This document shows, piece by piece, positions 7,477 through 16,398 of a stretch of 64,000 nt of DNA. Each line of letters begins with the position of its first letter. Within the stretch, counting starts at the first letter, position 1. This DNA is from Lentzea atacamensis (GTDB lineage: Bacteria > Actinomycetota > Actinomycetes > Mycobacteriales > Pseudonocardiaceae). The position numbers were made by a program, and so were the translations under genes. Under the pieces are notes generated by a model that did no database searches, was not told where the DNA came from, and was given only the letters and a program-made list of their open reading frames with translations. The stretch lies in assembly GCF_003269295.1 (NCBI RefSeq), contig NZ_QLTT01000001.1, positions 1,011,635-1,075,634 of the forward strand, given 5' to 3'.

Positions 7477-10400
7477 GTCCGGCTGACTTCGCCGGAAGAA
7501 CGGTTCTGGTCACCGGCGGCGGCAAAGGCGTCGGCCGGGCGATCAGCCGTGCCTTCGCCCGGCGCGGGGCGCACGTGATCATCAACTACTTCCACTCCGG
7601 GGAGTCCGCCGCACACACCCTCGAGGCGATCGTCGCCGAAGGCGGCTCAGCCGAGCTCATCCGTGCCAGCGTCAGCAAACCTGACGCCATCACCGAGATG
7701 TTCGGTGCCGTCGACCGTGCGCACGGCGGGCTTGACGTCCTCGTGAACAACGCCGCCCGCGGGGTGCTCGGTCCTTGCGAGACGCTCACCGAACAGGACT
7801 GGCAACGTGGCTTCGACACCAACGTGCACGGTGCACGGCGGTGCGCCCTCGCCGCGGCACCGCTCATGCGGCGCCGCGGGGGTGGCGCCATAGTCAACGT
7901 CTCCTCCATCGGCGCCGGTATGGCCCTGGCCAACTACATGCTCGTCGGTGTCAGCAAGGCGGCGTTGGAGGGCCTGACCCGATATCTGGCCGCGGATCTG
8001 GGACCAGGGGGAATCCGGGTCAACACCGCCTCCGCCGGTGTCCTGGACAATCCCACCGCCCACCTGTTTCCGGGGGCGCGGGCACTGCATGAGACCTGCT
8101 CGGCCGCGGCCCCGCTGGCTGACCGTCTTGGTTCGGAGGAGGAACTGGCCGATCTGGTCGTCTTCCTCGCTTCCGATCAGGCCAGTTGGGTCACCGGGCA
8201 GGTGCTCCTGGCCGACGGTGGCCTGTCCCTCGGCCGGGCGATGCTGGCCCCTGGCACACCCCGTCCGGAGCCGCGTGCCCCGCGAGCACCCCAGGCCCCC
8301 GGTCACCAGGAGGACGCCACCATCGCGATCGTGGGCATGGGCCTGCGCGTGCCGGGAGCGGCCGACCCCGAGGAGTTCTGGAACCTTCTCCTCCAGGACA
8401 CTCCGGTGTTCAGCGAACCAGGTGACCGGTTCGACCTGGACACCTTCTGGTCCACCGACCCCCGTGCCGACGGGAAGACCTACAGCAGGGTCGCCGGATA
8501 CATCACGGCGCACGACGACCACCTCAACGACGGCGACTACCTGTCCTGCTGGCTGCGCCACAGTCTGCTGCAGGCACGCGCACACCACGTCATCCGGCCC
8601 ACGGAAAGAGTCGGCTGTTTCATCGGCGCCTACTGCGAAGGCAGCCAGCATGTCGAGCAGTCCCTGCTGGTCGCCGCCGCGACCCACGGGATCGCCGAAC
8701 ACTGGCCAACTCCGGTCACCCCGGAACTGCGGGCGTCGCTGAACCAGGCACTGCGCGCCCGATACCGGCATGCCACCGGCTCCCTGCAACAGCACCTGCC
8801 CTATGCGGCGGCACGAGCCGCACTGCCGCAGGACTGCCTGCTCCAGATCGTGGACACCGCGTGCTCATCCTCGTTGTACGCAGTGGACCTCGGCGTGAAG
8901 AGTCTGGTGGCCGGCGAGTGTGACGTCGCATTCTGCGGCGGCGCGTTCTCGCTCGGTCCCCATTACCAGGTGCTGTTCGCCAGGCTCGGGGGTCTGAGTC
9001 ACCGTGGTGCTGTCCGGTCCTTCGACCGCGACGCGGACGGCGTTCTGTTCTCCGACGGCGCGGGACTGGTCATGCTCAAAAGACTTGACCGGGCTCGTGC
9101 CGACGGAGACCGGGTCCTGGCGGTGCTCGCCGGGTTCGGCGGCGCCTCCGACGGCCGGGGTAAAGCGATCTACGCACCCAACCCTGCCGGCCACCTGCGG
9201 GCTGTCCACCGCGCCCGTGCCGTCAGTTCTGTGCCACCTGAGCACATCGACTGGATCGTCGCCCATGGCACCGGCACCAGAGCCGGTGACGAGGCCGAGC
9301 TGCGGACCCTCGGGGAGTCGACGTCCGATGGCGAATACCCGTGCACATCGAACAAGTCGTTGATCGGGCACACCGGGTGGGCAGCCGGGGTGGTGTCGCT
9401 CATCCACGCCGTTCAGGGCCTTCAACACAGCAAGATCTCCGCACAACGCTGTTTCCAGGAAGCGAGCCGTTCGGGATCGCACATCCCCACTTGTGATCTC
9501 CCACTGCCGGAGCGGCCGGACCGCCCGCGCACAGTGGGCATCTCGGCGCTGGGTTTCGGCGGCACCAACGCCCATCTGCTCGTGCAGGACGCTCCCAAGC
9601 CGGGTATGTCCCCGCCCCGGTCCACACCACGGCCGGCCACCGACCCGGTGGTCGTGGTCGGATGGAGCGCGCACCTACCCGGCGGATGCGACCGGGCCGA
9701 GGTAGCTCGTCGATTGGCCAACGGACTCGCACCCGCGGTGGAGCGTTCCTTCAGTGAGCCTTATCCGCCACCGTCGCACGACGAGGTGCCGCTACCGCCG
9801 GCCACGATCTCCATGATCGACCGCAGCCAACTGATGGCCATGCAGGTCGCCCGCCGGTTCATCGACGAGAACGGAGAGCTGTGGGTCAACGTCAGAGAGA
9901 CAACCGGCGTCATCGCGGCGCACACCGCGGTGCCGGCGGGCTCCGCGGACCGCACGGTCCGCACCTACGCCGCCGACCTCACGGCCTTCGCCAGCACCTG
10001 CGACACGCTTCCGACTGCGCGGTTGTCCACAGCCGTCAAAGGTTTCCTCGACGAGGTACAAGCGCGTTGTGCGCCGGCCAGCGAGAACACACTCGCCGGC
10101 CAGATGCCCAACGTGATTCCAGCCAGAATCGCCAACATCCACGACCTGCACGGTCCCACCATGGTGATCGACACAGGCATCACGTCGGGCCGTGACGCCA
10201 TCACGGTCGCGTCGCGCTACCTGGGCACGGCCGAGCTGGATCTCGCACTCGTGCTGGGCGTAAACAGCGGAAGCGACCCACTGTTCGCAGACGCCTTCAG
10301 CCCGCCCGGCCGCGCTCCGGCTCAGGGCGCGTTTCTCATCGGGCTCGCCCGAGAGTCCGTGGCTCGCCGCGAATCATGGCCGATCCTCGCCCCACTGCCC

Positions 10401-12878
10401 GACCTTCCCGCCACACCGTCGAGCGAGCCGGGCGGCACCACCTATCTCGCCGCGGATGATGTGGTGGAACTGTTGCGGCAGATAACGCGGACCAACACCC
10501 TCGTGATCCCGACGGCCACCACGACCAGTCGCCACGTGCCCAGGTGGCGAGTCAGCGCCCCGGTGCGGTCCACCACACCGCTCGACGCCGACCCTCGACA
10601 CACGGTGGTGATCACGACAGGCGCCGACGCGCCGCTGTTGGAACCCGCGGTACAGGCAGCCGGTTCCCGCTTGCTGGTCGTCCGCCCTGACCAAGCCCCC
10701 GAGGAGACCGTCCGGCCTCTGCACGACGAACCTGTTCACCACCTCCGGGTTGTCGGTTCACTGCACCACGCACCGGCATGGCCGGCACTCGCGGAACCGG
10801 AACTGTTGGCACTTCAGGAAACCACCTTTCTCGCCGTTCGAGATCACCGGGACACGCTGGACACGGGCGGCAGCCTCGGCGTCGTCGTTCGCGCGCCCTT
10901 CCACCGAGAGGCACCGCACCCGCACACCGCCCTGTTCGGTGGTCTGGTCAAGAGCATGGTGTGGGAGCTTCCCGGCTGTCGGTCCACAATGGTCATCACC
11001 GATGACGACGATGCCATGTCCGCATGGCGGATCCTGGCCGACGAAATGAACATCGAACAGGGCATGCCCGTGGTCGCGCACCGCGGTGGTCGCCGCTACG
11101 TCCAACACCTCCACCCCGCGACGGCCACTGCCGGCGAACTTCCGCTGAAACCAGGAGCTGTGGTCGTCGCCACCGGCGGAGCCCGCGGCATCACCTCGGC
11201 CGTGGTCACCAGCCTGGCCCGGCGGGCGCCGCTTCGTCTGTGGCTGCTGGGCTCCAGTCACCTCGACTCCGTGCCTGAGGAACTACTGCGGGCTCGTGAG
11301 GACGAACTGCCATCTCACCGAGCCGCCTACCTCGCCGGACAACGGGAACAGGGCAGGACCGCATCGGTCCGCGAACTCAACAGGCGGTTCGACACGCTGC
11401 TACACGCCAGGGAGTCGTTGCTCACCCTGAATACCCTCAGAGACCTGTGCGGCCCGGACAACGTCCACTTCATCACGTGTGACGTGACCGACCGCACGGC
11501 CGTCCACCACGCCGCCGCCGAGGTCTACTCGGCCGCCGGAGAAGTACACCTGCTGATCAACGGCGCGGGTGTGCACCACGCCGGCCGCATCGAACGCAAG
11601 AGCCTGACCGGCGCGCGCCGAATCCGTGACGTGAAACTCCTGGGATATCACCACCTGCGCGAGGCATTCACCAACCCGGCTCCCCGCTTGTGGTGCAACT
11701 TCGGCTCGATCGCCGGCCTCGTGGGACTGCCGGGAGAAAGCGACTACGGCCCGGCCAACGACTTCCTCAGCGCGGCAGCCTCTGCTTCGGAGCCGGGCAC
11801 CGGAGAGTTCACCATCTGCTGGCCCATCTGGGACACGACCGGTCTCGGGGCGGCGTCCGGGATCGGAGGCCACACCGCAGGCGGCCGACTGAGCCGTATC
11901 AGCACACGAGAAGGCGTCGACCATTTCCTCACCGAACTCTCGGCGCGACAAAGGGCACCGGTATCAAGCCTTCTCGGGCACGCCGAACATCGTTCGATTC
12001 GAGAACAGTTCCCTGGCCACCTCGTCGCCGAAGCGTCTGTCGGTCACTTCCTCGGTACTCCGGACACACGGCGACCCGACCGCATGACATGGCCGTTGGT
12101 CCTCGACCTGGGACACAAACCATACCTACGGAACCACACCGTCCACGGCAGACCGACCGTGCCCGGCATGATGCTCACCGAAATCGCGGTCGAAGCAGCG
12201 ACCATGCTCCTGCCCGGCCATCCCCTCCGTGCGCTACGGGACATTCGCTTCTCCGCGTTCGTCACAGCCCGAACCGGCCCGGTCGTCTATGAGGTAACAG
12301 CGACCCATGTCACCTCGAACGTCGTCACGGTCACGGTGTGCTCACACATCGCAGCACCAGATGGTCAGCGCCACCTCCGCGACAGAGAACACTTCCGGGC
12401 GACCGTGCAGTTGGGCGATTCCCCTGCTCCGCCAGCCACTCCGCCAGCACCCACCGGACAACTGATGCCCGATCCGTTCTCCAGCAACGACTCCACCGTG
12501 CGCGTTACAGGAATCTTCGATACCACACGCGACTGGCGACAGGACGACACGGGACTCCACGCCAGATGGCACCCGTCACTTGACGGCCATGAGGAACTCG
12601 ACTCCCTGGCAATCCCCTCGCTTCTACTCGACGGGCTCATCAGAACAGCGGCGGTGCGACCGACACGAAGCGGCCTGAGGAACACCGCCGTGCCAGTCAG
12701 CGTCGAACAACTCACCGTGTACACAACACACAACGACCGGAACCTCGCGCAGGCCAATCCGACCGGCATCAACCTCAGCTATCAGAACGCTGATGACAGC
12801 TGCACCGCATACACTCCTGCAGGCCTCGTCCTCGCGCGTTTGGACGGCGTCCGGGTAGCCGAAACAACCCCAGCCTGA
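7473..12878 (+). CDS. multidomain lipid/polyketide synthase: ER(FabL)-KS-CLF-KR-DH
   Basis: The 1801-residue protein has five domains. Residues 1-265 form an SDR domain like the enoyl-ACP reductase FabL, with TGGGKGVG and Tyr-x6-Lys in YMLVGVSK. Residues 282-709 are an active ketosynthase, with Cys464 in DTACSSS, HGTGT near 597 and NKSLIGH near 627. Residues 723-966 are a second KS fold with DTGITSG at the nucleophile site, so it is a chain-length-factor-like partner. Residues 1228-1470 are a PKS-type KR (ATGGARGITS, then the SDYGPAND Tyr-x3-Asn motif). Residues 1540-1795 are a hotdog DH, with H-x3-G-x4-P in HTVHGRPTVP. No AT or ACP is present; the upstream AT-ACP protein supplies both. The set supports fully reducing iterative chain synthesis in the PUFA/secondary-lipid synthase style. 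Product unknown. Confidence 0.93.
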   Translation: MSPADFAGRTVLVTGGGKGVGRAISRAFARRGAHVIINYFHSGESAAHTLEAIVAEGGSAELIRASVSKPDAITEMFGAVDRAHGGLDVLVNNAARGVLGPCETLTEQDWQRGFDTNVHGARRCALAAAPLMRRRGGGAIVNVSSIGAGMALANYMLVGVSKAALEGLTRYLAADLGPGGIRVNTASAGVLDNPTAHLFPGARALHETCSAAAPLADRLGSEEELADLVVFLASDQASWVTGQVLLADGGLSLGRAMLAPGTPRPEPRAPRAPQAPGHQEDATIAIVGMGLRVPGAADPEEFWNLLLQDTPVFSEPGDRFDLDTFWSTDPRADGKTYSRVAGYITAHDDHLNDGDYLSCWLRHSLLQARAHHVIRPTERVGCFIGAYCEGSQHVEQSLLVAAATHGIAEHWPTPVTPELRASLNQALRARYRHATGSLQQHLPYAAARAALPQDCLLQIVDTACSSSLYAVDLGVKSLVAGECDVAFCGGAFSLGPHYQVLFARLGGLSHRGAVRSFDRDADGVLFSDGAGLVMLKRLDRARADGDRVLAVLAGFGGASDGRGKAIYAPNPAGHLRAVHRARAVSSVPPEHIDWIVAHGTGTRAGDEAELRTLGESTSDGEYPCTSNKSLIGHTGWAAGVVSLIHAVQGLQHSKISAQRCFQEASRSGSHIPTCDLPLPERPDRPRTVGISALGFGGTNAHLLVQDAPKPGMSPPRSTPRPATDPVVVVGWSAHLPGGCDRAEVARRLANGLAPAVERSFSEPYPPPSHDEVPLPPATISMIDRSQLMAMQVARRFIDENGELWVNVRETTGVIAAHTAVPAGSADRTVRTYAADLTAFASTCDTLPTARLSTAVKGFLDEVQARCAPASENTLAGQMPNVIPARIANIHDLHGPTMVIDTGITSGRDAITVASRYLGTAELDLALVLGVNSGSDPLFADAFSPPGRAPAQGAFLIGLARESVARRESWPILAPLPDLPATPSSEPGGTTYLAADDVVELLRQITRTNTLVIPTATTTSRHVPRWRVSAPVRSTTPLDADPRHTVVITTGADAPLLEPAVQAAGSRLLVVRPDQAPEETVRPLHDEPVHHLRVVGSLHHAPAWPALAEPELLALQETTFLAVRDHRDTLDTGGSLGVVVRAPFHREAPHPHTALFGGLVKSMVWELPGCRSTMVITDDDDAMSAWRILADEMNIEQGMPVVAHRGGRRYVQHLHPATATAGELPLKPGAVVVATGGARGITSAVVTSLARRAPLRLWLLGSSHLDSVPEELLRAREDELPSHRAAYLAGQREQGRTASVRELNRRFDTLLHARESLLTLNTLRDLCGPDNVHFITCDVTDRTAVHHAAAEVYSAAGEVHLLINGAGVHHAGRIERKSLTGARRIRDVKLLGYHHLREAFTNPAPRLWCNFGSIAGLVGLPGESDYGPANDFLSAAASASEPGTGEFTICWPIWDTTGLGAASGIGGHTAGGRLSRISTREGVDHFLTELSARQRAPVSSLLGHAEHRSIREQFPGHLVAEASVGHFLGTPDTRRPDRMTWPLVLDLGHKPYLRNHTVHGRPTVPGMMLTEIAVEAATMLLPGHPLRALRDIRFSAFVTARTGPVVYEVTATHVTSNVVTVTVCSHIAAPDGQRHLRDREHFRATVQLGDSPAPPATPPAPTGQLMPDPFSSNDSTVRVTGIFDTTRDWRQDDTGLHARWHPSLDGHEELDSLAIPSLLLDGLIRTAAVRPTRSGLRNTAVPVSVEQLTVYTTHNDRNLAQANPTGINLSYQNADDSCTAYTPAGLVLARLDGVRVAETTPA

Positions 12879-12936
12879 AGGACCGCGCTGGTCGACCGGA
12901 TCGTCATTGCTCCGCAGCCTTACCGCCCTACTGGAC

Positions 12937-12961
12937 CTTAGATTCAACCGGTCGGAGCAAC
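12937..12961 (+). repeat. left inverted repeat of IS30-family element
   Basis: The 25 bases beginning CTTAGATTCAACCGG match the reverse complement of 14117-14141 at 21 of 25 positions. The pair brackets the transposase gene, as expected for IS30-family terminal repeats. No convincing short target duplication is visible next to it. Confidence 0.85.
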
Positions 12962-12985
12962 AGTGCTGGTTGAGAGTGGGCGTGC

Positions 12986-14134
12986 GTGGTGAGGTTGGGT
13001 CGGCCAGGGATGTCGGATGAGATGAAGGCCGATCTGTGGCGGCGGTGGCGGGCCGGGGAGTCGATCAGCGTCATCTCCGGACAGATCGGCAAGCCGCCCG
13101 GTTCGGTGTTCACTGTCCTCAAACACCACGGCGGGATCGCTCCCGAGCCCCGCAAAGAACGCGCCGGAAGTCTGACCATGGCCGAGCGGGAGGAGATCTC
13201 ACGCCGGCTCTGCGCCGGTGATTCCTACAACGCGATCGCGGCGCTGCTGGGGCGTGCGGTGTCGACGATCAGCCGTGAGGTCAACAAGAACGGTGGCCGC
13301 GACGCCTACCGTGCGACCGTGGCGCAGGAACGGGCGTTTGACCGTGCTCGACGGCCGAAGCAGTGCCTGCTCGCCCGCAGGCCCTCGTTGAGGGAGACCG
13401 TTCTGGCCCTGCTGAAGGAGGAGTGGTCGCCGGAACAGATCGTCGGTCACCTGCGCCTGAACCACGGTGACGACCCGGCGATGAGGGTAAGTCACGAGAC
13501 GATCTATCGGTCGGTCTACGTCACGCGCTGGAAGGTGGTGCCTCGTGAGCTGTCCAAGCGGCTGCGGACGAGCCGCCCGATCCGGAAGAACAGGCGGCAC
13601 ACGGTAAAAGGCCAGTGGCGTTCCCAGATCACTGACGCCCGTCCGATCGAGGAACGGCCCCTGGCGGCGGAGGACCGCAGCGAGTTCGGTCACCTGGAGG
13701 GCGATCTGGTGATCGGGTCGAACAACAGTCAGGTCGCCACCCTGGTCGACCGGAAGTCGCGGTTCCTCACGGTCGTAAAGCTCGCCAGCCGCCACACCAC
13801 CGTGGTCGTCCCCGCCCTGGCCGAGGCATACACCCGCATGGATCCCCGACTGCACGGCACGTTGACCTGGGATCGAGGTATGGAATTGGCTTCCCACAAG
13901 CGTTTCACCGCCGATTCCGGTGTTGACGTGTTCTTCGCCGCGCCGCGTAGTCCGTGACAACGCGGCACGAATGAGAACACGAACAAGCTGCTGCGGCAGT
14001 ATCTGCCCAAGGGGACGAACCTGTCGACGTTCAGCCAGGACGACCTCGACACCATCGCCGCGAAACTCAACAATCGGCCCCGCAAGTGCCTGGGATTTCA
14101 CACACCGGCCGAGAGTGTTGCCTTGACCGGATGA
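12986..14134 (+). pseudogene. IS30-family transposase with internal TGA
   Basis: The frame of 382 codons encodes an N-terminal helix-turn-helix region (SVISGQIGKPPGSV; NAIAALLGRAVSTISREV) followed by an RNase H-like DDE core ([28 protein letters not shown]). Codon 324 (13955-13957) is TGA where family members have Trp in a SPWQRGTNEN-type motif, a TGG to TGA change. After it the frame continues normally to TGA 14132-14134. The stop removes the catalytic Glu at about codon 330, so the short product should be inactive. This is a single nonsense change, not a frameshift. Confidence 0.88.
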
Positions 14135-14141
14135 ATCTAAG
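14117..14141 (-). repeat. right inverted repeat of IS30-family element
   Basis: The reverse complement begins CTTAGATTCATCCGG and pairs with 12937-12961. It overlaps the last codons of the transposase. Confidence 0.85.
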
Positions 14142-14239
14142 TAGCGCGGGATCGCAGGCGCGGGCTCGACGCCCCACAGGCGGCGAGCGACACCAGCGAC
14201 GGTGGTGTCGGCTGCGGCGCGATCATCGGGGTCAGTCAT
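14142..14239 (-). pseudogene. N-terminal fragment of a gene cut by the IS30 element
   Basis: ATG 14239 on the minus strand opens a frame encoding MTDPDDRAAADTT and VAGVARRLWGVEPAP before running into the IS30 right end after about 32 residues. The codon bias is good. The RLWGV-type segment resembles the N-terminal region of some aminoglycoside-phosphotransferase-like proteins, but the piece is too short for a safe call. No matching continuation was found left of the element at 12936. Confidence 0.35.
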
Positions 14240-14570
14240 GCACCAATACCTGTACCGAGTCGAAAAGCATGATACCGCCACGGCCCGACCGACGGCGGGG
14301 AACCCGAGCCGTCAAGGTGCCCAGACCGGCCTGTGGCCCTTGCCAGGCCATGGCAGGGGACCTCACAGCTGGTGCCGGAGAAGCGGACCGGCGCAGGGGT
14401 CACACGTACGGCACTGTCGTCAACACCGAACGCGCCGGCGTCGCGGTGTTGTGCGCTGACGCAACGGCGATGGCCCGCGGGCTCGTCACTCCGCCCGAGG
14501 GCATCAAAAACGAGGCGGTTGGCGGGTAACTCCCGCACACTCGCGCACGAGGGCGGCGGCGGGCTGTACT
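14240..14570. other. non-coding stretch, no feature recognised
   Basis: Only overlapping low-quality frames are present here, none with a ribosome-binding site, family motif or consistent codon bias. It may be scar sequence left beside the insertion element. Confidence 0.4.
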
Positions 14571-14831
14571 TCACCCGCGACGAGCTGGAACTTCTGCAGC
14601 TATCCACGCCGGTGTCACGCGGGGCGTTCCCGCTCTGGACGTCGTTGCCGCCGTTGCCCGGATCACTACGCTGGCCGCGGCACCCCACCAGCTCACGCCT
14701 GCGAACAACGGCCACCACACCGACTCGGTGACAGCGAGCAGCACGTTGCCCACCGCGCAGGACAGCAGCACGAGCACCGACAAGCCGAGCACCGCCTGTG
14801 CTCCGCCGCTCGTCAGGTCCCGCTCCGTCAT
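14571..14831 (-). CDS. small membrane protein
   Basis: From ATG 14831, with GAGGAA upstream, the frame encodes 86 residues. Two hydrophobic segments are visible, about residues 13-34 and 39-60 (VLGLSVLVLLSCAVGNVLLAV; PLFAGVSWWGAAASVVI), followed by a polar Thr/Ala/Arg-rich tail. No family was recognised. The ATG is in a divergent position to the small frames starting near 14898. Confidence 0.45.
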   Translation of the reverse strand: MTERDLTSGGAQAVLGLSVLVLLSCAVGNVLLAVTESVWWPLFAGVSWWGAAASVVIRATAATTSRAGTPRVTPAWIAAEVPARRG

Positions 14832-14903
14832 GACGGTTCCTCGCATTCCTCCTGGTGTGGGTGTATCGCCCGCCGATCCGCTCTGTTACCGAAGGAGGTG
14901 AGG

Positions 14904-15098
14904 GTGCAACTTCCGCACATCGTGACCATGCTGATCCCCTGGAGGTCGAAGACCAGTACCGCAACCCCGCCCCCGAACTCGGTTGCGGCCCCGGTGCACC
15001 CCGCCGCGACGTGTGCGGCTACATGCAGCCGCACACCTCGACCGCGCCCGTGGCGCGGCGGAGTGTTCCGCGTCGACGGCGTGCCGGAGATGTGGTGA
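14904..15098 (+). CDS. possible small peptide gene upstream of the Trp repeat
   Basis: An unusually strong site, GAAGGAGGTG at 14891-14900, precedes GTG 14904 (GTG 14898 lies inside the site). The frame encodes about 64 residues that begin VQLPHIVTMLIP, then become Thr/Pro/Ala rich with two Cys, and end FRVDGVPEMW. Third-position GC is about 80 percent, acceptable but lower than in the surrounding genes. The stop overlaps a GTG that opens the repeat-coding frame (GTGA at 15095-15098). No homolog is known to me. Confidence 0.3.
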   Translation: MQLPHIVTMLIPWRSKTSTATPPPNSVAAPVHPAATCAATCSRTPRPRPWRGGVFRVDGVPEMW

Positions 15099-15259
15099 GG
15101 CGGCGTTCGGCCGGACGGTACCCGTACTGCGACCCGATCTCGACGCTTGGCGAGGCCGGCCAGAAGTGGTGGGCCGGCCAGAAGTGGTGGGCCGGCCAGA
15201 AGTGGTGGGCCGGCCAGAAGTGGTGGGCCGGCCAGAAGTGGTGGGCCGGCCAGACCTGA
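15095..15259 (+). CDS. possible peptide with five AGQKWW repeats
   Basis: GTG 15095 overlaps the stop of the preceding small frame. The frame encodes 54 residues: an Arg-rich start, YPYCDPISTLGE, five exact AGQKWW units and a final AGQT before TGA. Of the frames through the repeat, this one has G or C at every third position, which favours it as the coding frame. Ten Trp in a short peptide is remarkable. It could be a repeat-type peptide precursor or a secreted peptide; no modifying enzyme is encoded next to it. It could also be a slippage product that is not translated. Confidence 0.35.
   Translation: MRRRSAGRYPYCDPISTLGEAGQKWWAGQKWWAGQKWWAGQKWWAGQKWWAGQT
15155..15254 (+). repeat. 18-bp tandem repeat, five full copies plus a partial
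   Basis: The unit GCCGGCCAGAAGTGGTGG repeats exactly at 15155, 15173, 15191, 15209 and 15227, followed by ten bases of a sixth copy. Exact identity points to recent slippage or conversion. The unit length is a multiple of three, so any frame through it stays open. Confidence 0.97.
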
Positions 15260-15725
15260 TGGGCCGCGATGGCATGTTTTGCCGGTTCTCCTGTGACAGG
15301 CGATCGCGCCAAGGGCGAAGCAGACGCCGGAGATCTCCTTGACGATCACCGGGTGCCGGGTTCGGTGAGTCGAGGCCCGCAGCTGCGCCGTGCGGCCGCG
15401 GCACCTGCCGCCCGCCGTCTCCAGCCGGTCGTCGCACCGCACCGCTGACCCGCCCTGCCTGCGTGAACAGCTCCGTGATGAACACGGCCCGAAACGTGTG
15501 ATATTGGGGGTGACCGCGGGTGATGCGAGCGTGCGAACTGGACAAATGGCTGCGGGGAGTGGCGGGAAATTCACTCTTTCAGTACTGCGAAGGGCTGGTA
15601 TCGGCGCCTTGCCGAAGAAACGCTGACAGAGGGTGAAAATGCGGCCGATGGTGCGCGTGGCGCGAATTCTATTCAGTAGTCACGATGGCACATGTGAGGG
15701 GGGCACATCCGATAGGAGTGCAAAC
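15260..15725. other. intergenic stretch without recognised gene
   Basis: No frame here has a credible start, motif or codon bias. It contains the upstream region of the secreted protein gene at 15726, including its AGGAG site near 15715. Confidence 0.4.
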
Positions 15726-16172
15726 ATGTTCACAGGATTCACGAGGGCCGTCACGGCGATTGTCGCCGGTAGCATGCTCATGCTGTCGGGGGCGACCATG
15801 GCGACCGCGGATGCCGCTTCGCAAGCGCGACATGCCGCAGCGAAAGTGCAGATGAAGCATGATCAGCTGCAGAGGGCCCTCGAGTCTGAGGACTTCCGCA
15901 CCATCTCTGTTCGCCTCGACCAGTTGCGCCCGATCCTGGACAGCATTGCAGGTCAGAGCGGGTTCGACAGCTCCATGGACGAGCTGCGGGAAGCGAGGCT
16001 GGCCTCCGCCGAGCTGGACGCGAAGATCGAGCAGGCGGAGCTGGCGATGCTGTCCAATCCGATCGAGATGATCATGGGCCTGGTGCAGAGCCTGCTGAAA
16101 ACCCTGCTCGGGCTGGTCACCAGCCTGCTCGGTGGCGGGCTGCCGCTGCCGGTGGGCGTTTCGCGCACCTGA
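15726..16172 (+). CDS. secreted helical protein of unknown function
   Basis: ATG 15726 follows AGGAG by about seven bases. The 148-residue product has a signal peptide (residues 1-34, ending near TADAAS). A predicted amphipathic helical region follows (HDQLQRALESEDFRTISVRLD; ELREARLASAELDAKIEQAEL), then a C-terminal hydrophobic Leu/Gly-rich stretch (LLKTLLGLVTSLLGGG). The layout suggests an exported coiled-coil protein that associates with a membrane or polymerises. No family was recognised. Confidence 0.7.
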   Translation: MFTGFTRAVTAIVAGSMLMLSGATMATADAASQARHAAAKVQMKHDQLQRALESEDFRTISVRLDQLRPILDSIAGQSGFDSSMDELREARLASAELDAKIEQAELAMLSNPIEMIMGLVQSLLKTLLGLVTSLLGGGLPLPVGVSRT

Positions 16173-16398
16173 AAGTTATTTGGTCCGGAATCTCTCGTTG
16201 TTCCGCATTTCGCGGTGCTTTTCACCGGATCGGACCGCCGACAAGAAGGTGTTGGCGCAGGCGGTGAGGCCGGAGTCCGGGTTCTCGCCGTCTGCGCCGA
16301 CCTTGCTCAAAGTTTCGGCAGCCTGACCAACCCGGGGTCTGCCGGGAATACGAGTTTGTCGACTATTAGTCGGTCCAGTTCGAGCAAGACGCCCTCCT

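Larger units (their letters stand above)
12937..14141 (+). mobile_element. IS30-family insertion sequence (about 1.2 kb), inactivated
   Basis: Terminal repeats at 12937-12961 and 14117-14141 enclose one transposase gene, and the right repeat overlaps the transposase stop. The length and single-gene layout fit IS30. The transposase has an internal TGA, so the copy cannot move unless the stop is read through or helped in trans. On its right side the element abuts the start of a minus-strand gene (14142-14239) with no downstream part visible left of the element, so it probably interrupted or joined a deletion in that gene. Confidence 0.85.

Noticed and set aside
13955-13957. Programmed frameshift in the IS30 transposase
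   Set aside because: The downstream sequence stays in the same frame; the break is a simple TGG to TGA change with no slippery site.
15155-15254. Possible CRISPR-like or regulatory iteron array
   Set aside because: The 18-bp units are directly joined without spacers and are a multiple of three; a coding or slippage repeat explains them better.
14886-15545. Long minus-strand frames across the tandem repeat (units reading TTSGRP or PPLLAG)
   Set aside because: They stay open only because the repeat has no stops in several frames; third-position GC and start sites are poor.
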